Assembly (NCBI GenBank): GCA_046727175.1 | Contig: JBKPCD010000269.1 | Location: 1 to 14,731 of the forward strand | From: JBKPCD01 sp046727175 | Lineage (GTDB): Bacteria; Acidobacteriota; Vicinamibacteria; Vicinamibacterales; 2-12-FULL-66-21 | Direction: 5' to 3' | Length of the DNA stretch: 14,731 nt | Notes under the pieces: generated by a model | Databases searched by the model: none | What the model was told of the DNA's origin: nothing | Seen by the model: the letters and a program-made list of their open reading frames with translations, nothing else | Shown here: piece after piece, positions 14,219 through 14,731 of the stretch | Position numbering within the stretch: position 1 is the first letter of the stretch | How the letters are laid out: each line of letters opens with the position of its first letter | Translations under genes and position numbers: made by a program

Positions 14219-14502
14219 GTGCAAGCACCTTTCCTCTCGTCGAAGCGCCGTCCGGCGCAGCGAGGGAGGGAAGCCCGTCGAGTATCAGCGGGTGGCGTTG
14301 TACGCCGGGCCTGAAGGCCCGGCGCGACAAACCGGGGTCGTTGGTCTGGTTCACCAGCGGCATCGGGCAGCGAACCACCTACACACTTGACGAACTGAAC
14401 AACGTTAGAGAGCCAAGTCAACGGGCGATCAACGTTAGAGGATTGTGCCGTAGTGTGGCGCTGGGCCTTCGGGCCCAGCGGTCATGATGCGGCCGGCCAC
14501 TT
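14219..14502 (+). other. 16S rRNA 5' leader with hairpins and direct repeats
   Basis: This non-coding leader contains four notable elements. An imperfect long stem at 14229-14273 has a GCGCC/GGCGC tip. A perfect 9-bp hairpin, CGCCGGGCC-TGAA-GGCCCGGCG, spans 14303-14324. An 11-base direct repeat, CAACGTTAGAG, is at 14400-14410 and 14430-14440. A perfect 9-bp hairpin, CGCTGGGCC-TTCG-GGCCCAGCG, spans 14459-14480 and has a UUCG tetraloop. GGCCGGCC at 14491-14498 is self-complementary. Such leaders aid 16S processing and folding; the partner strand beyond the 16S gene is outside the window. No tRNA gene is seen. Confidence 0.7.

Positions 14503-14731
<229 letters not shown>

Overview
The window looks like a GC-rich chromosomal segment of a Gram-negative-type bacterium. 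The roughly 230 bases of 16S rRNA at the right end begin with the universal 5' region, and the stretch around 14527-14560 (AATCAACGCTGGCGGCGTGCC) resembles Acidobacteriota, possibly the Vicinamibacteria / subdivision 6 group. That placement is from memory and was not searched. Gene content is mostly housekeeping and almost every coding region is intact.

Layout. Bases 1-141 hold the 5' end of an unrecognised leftward gene. A convincing promoter (166-194) then starts a rightward run of nine genes over more than 10 kb: an M16 zinc peptidase, purB, purS, purQ, purL, purF, a HEAT-repeat protein with a signal-like N-terminus, purM and purN. The only promoter-like signal I see is at the left end, so the run may be one operon. 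The pur genes encode PRPP amidotransferase (PurF), GAR transformylase (PurN), the three-part FGAM synthetase (PurS+PurQ+PurL), AIR synthetase (PurM) and adenylosuccinate lyase (PurB). These are five activities of the IMP/AMP route. purC, purD, purE/K and purH are not in the window.

Next come two leftward genes: an isoprenylcysteine-carboxyl-methyltransferase-like membrane protein, whose end overlaps purN by 28 bases, and a metallophosphoesterase with a Tat-like N-terminus. The metallophosphoesterase diverges from tyrS, a type-2 tyrosyl-tRNA synthetase with HIGH and KMSKS signatures, an S4 domain and an extra C-terminal tail of about 70 residues.

Right end. Between tyrS and the 16S gene lie about 650 bases with two near-consensus sigma-70 promoters (P1 and P2), a strong intrinsic terminator between them, a boxA antitermination site, several perfect hairpins and an 11-base direct repeat. 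P1 transcription should meet the terminator after about 73 nt. This is either an attenuated rRNA promoter or a separate small-RNA gene, and it is the most interesting non-coding feature here.

Several gene junctions in the pur run (M16/purB, purQ/purL, purL/purF, HEAT/purM, purM/purN) carry short palindromes or tandem 7-8-base repeats. They may be dispersed elements or RNA-processing/translation-control structures. I found no CRISPR array, insertion sequence, tRNA gene or known riboswitch.
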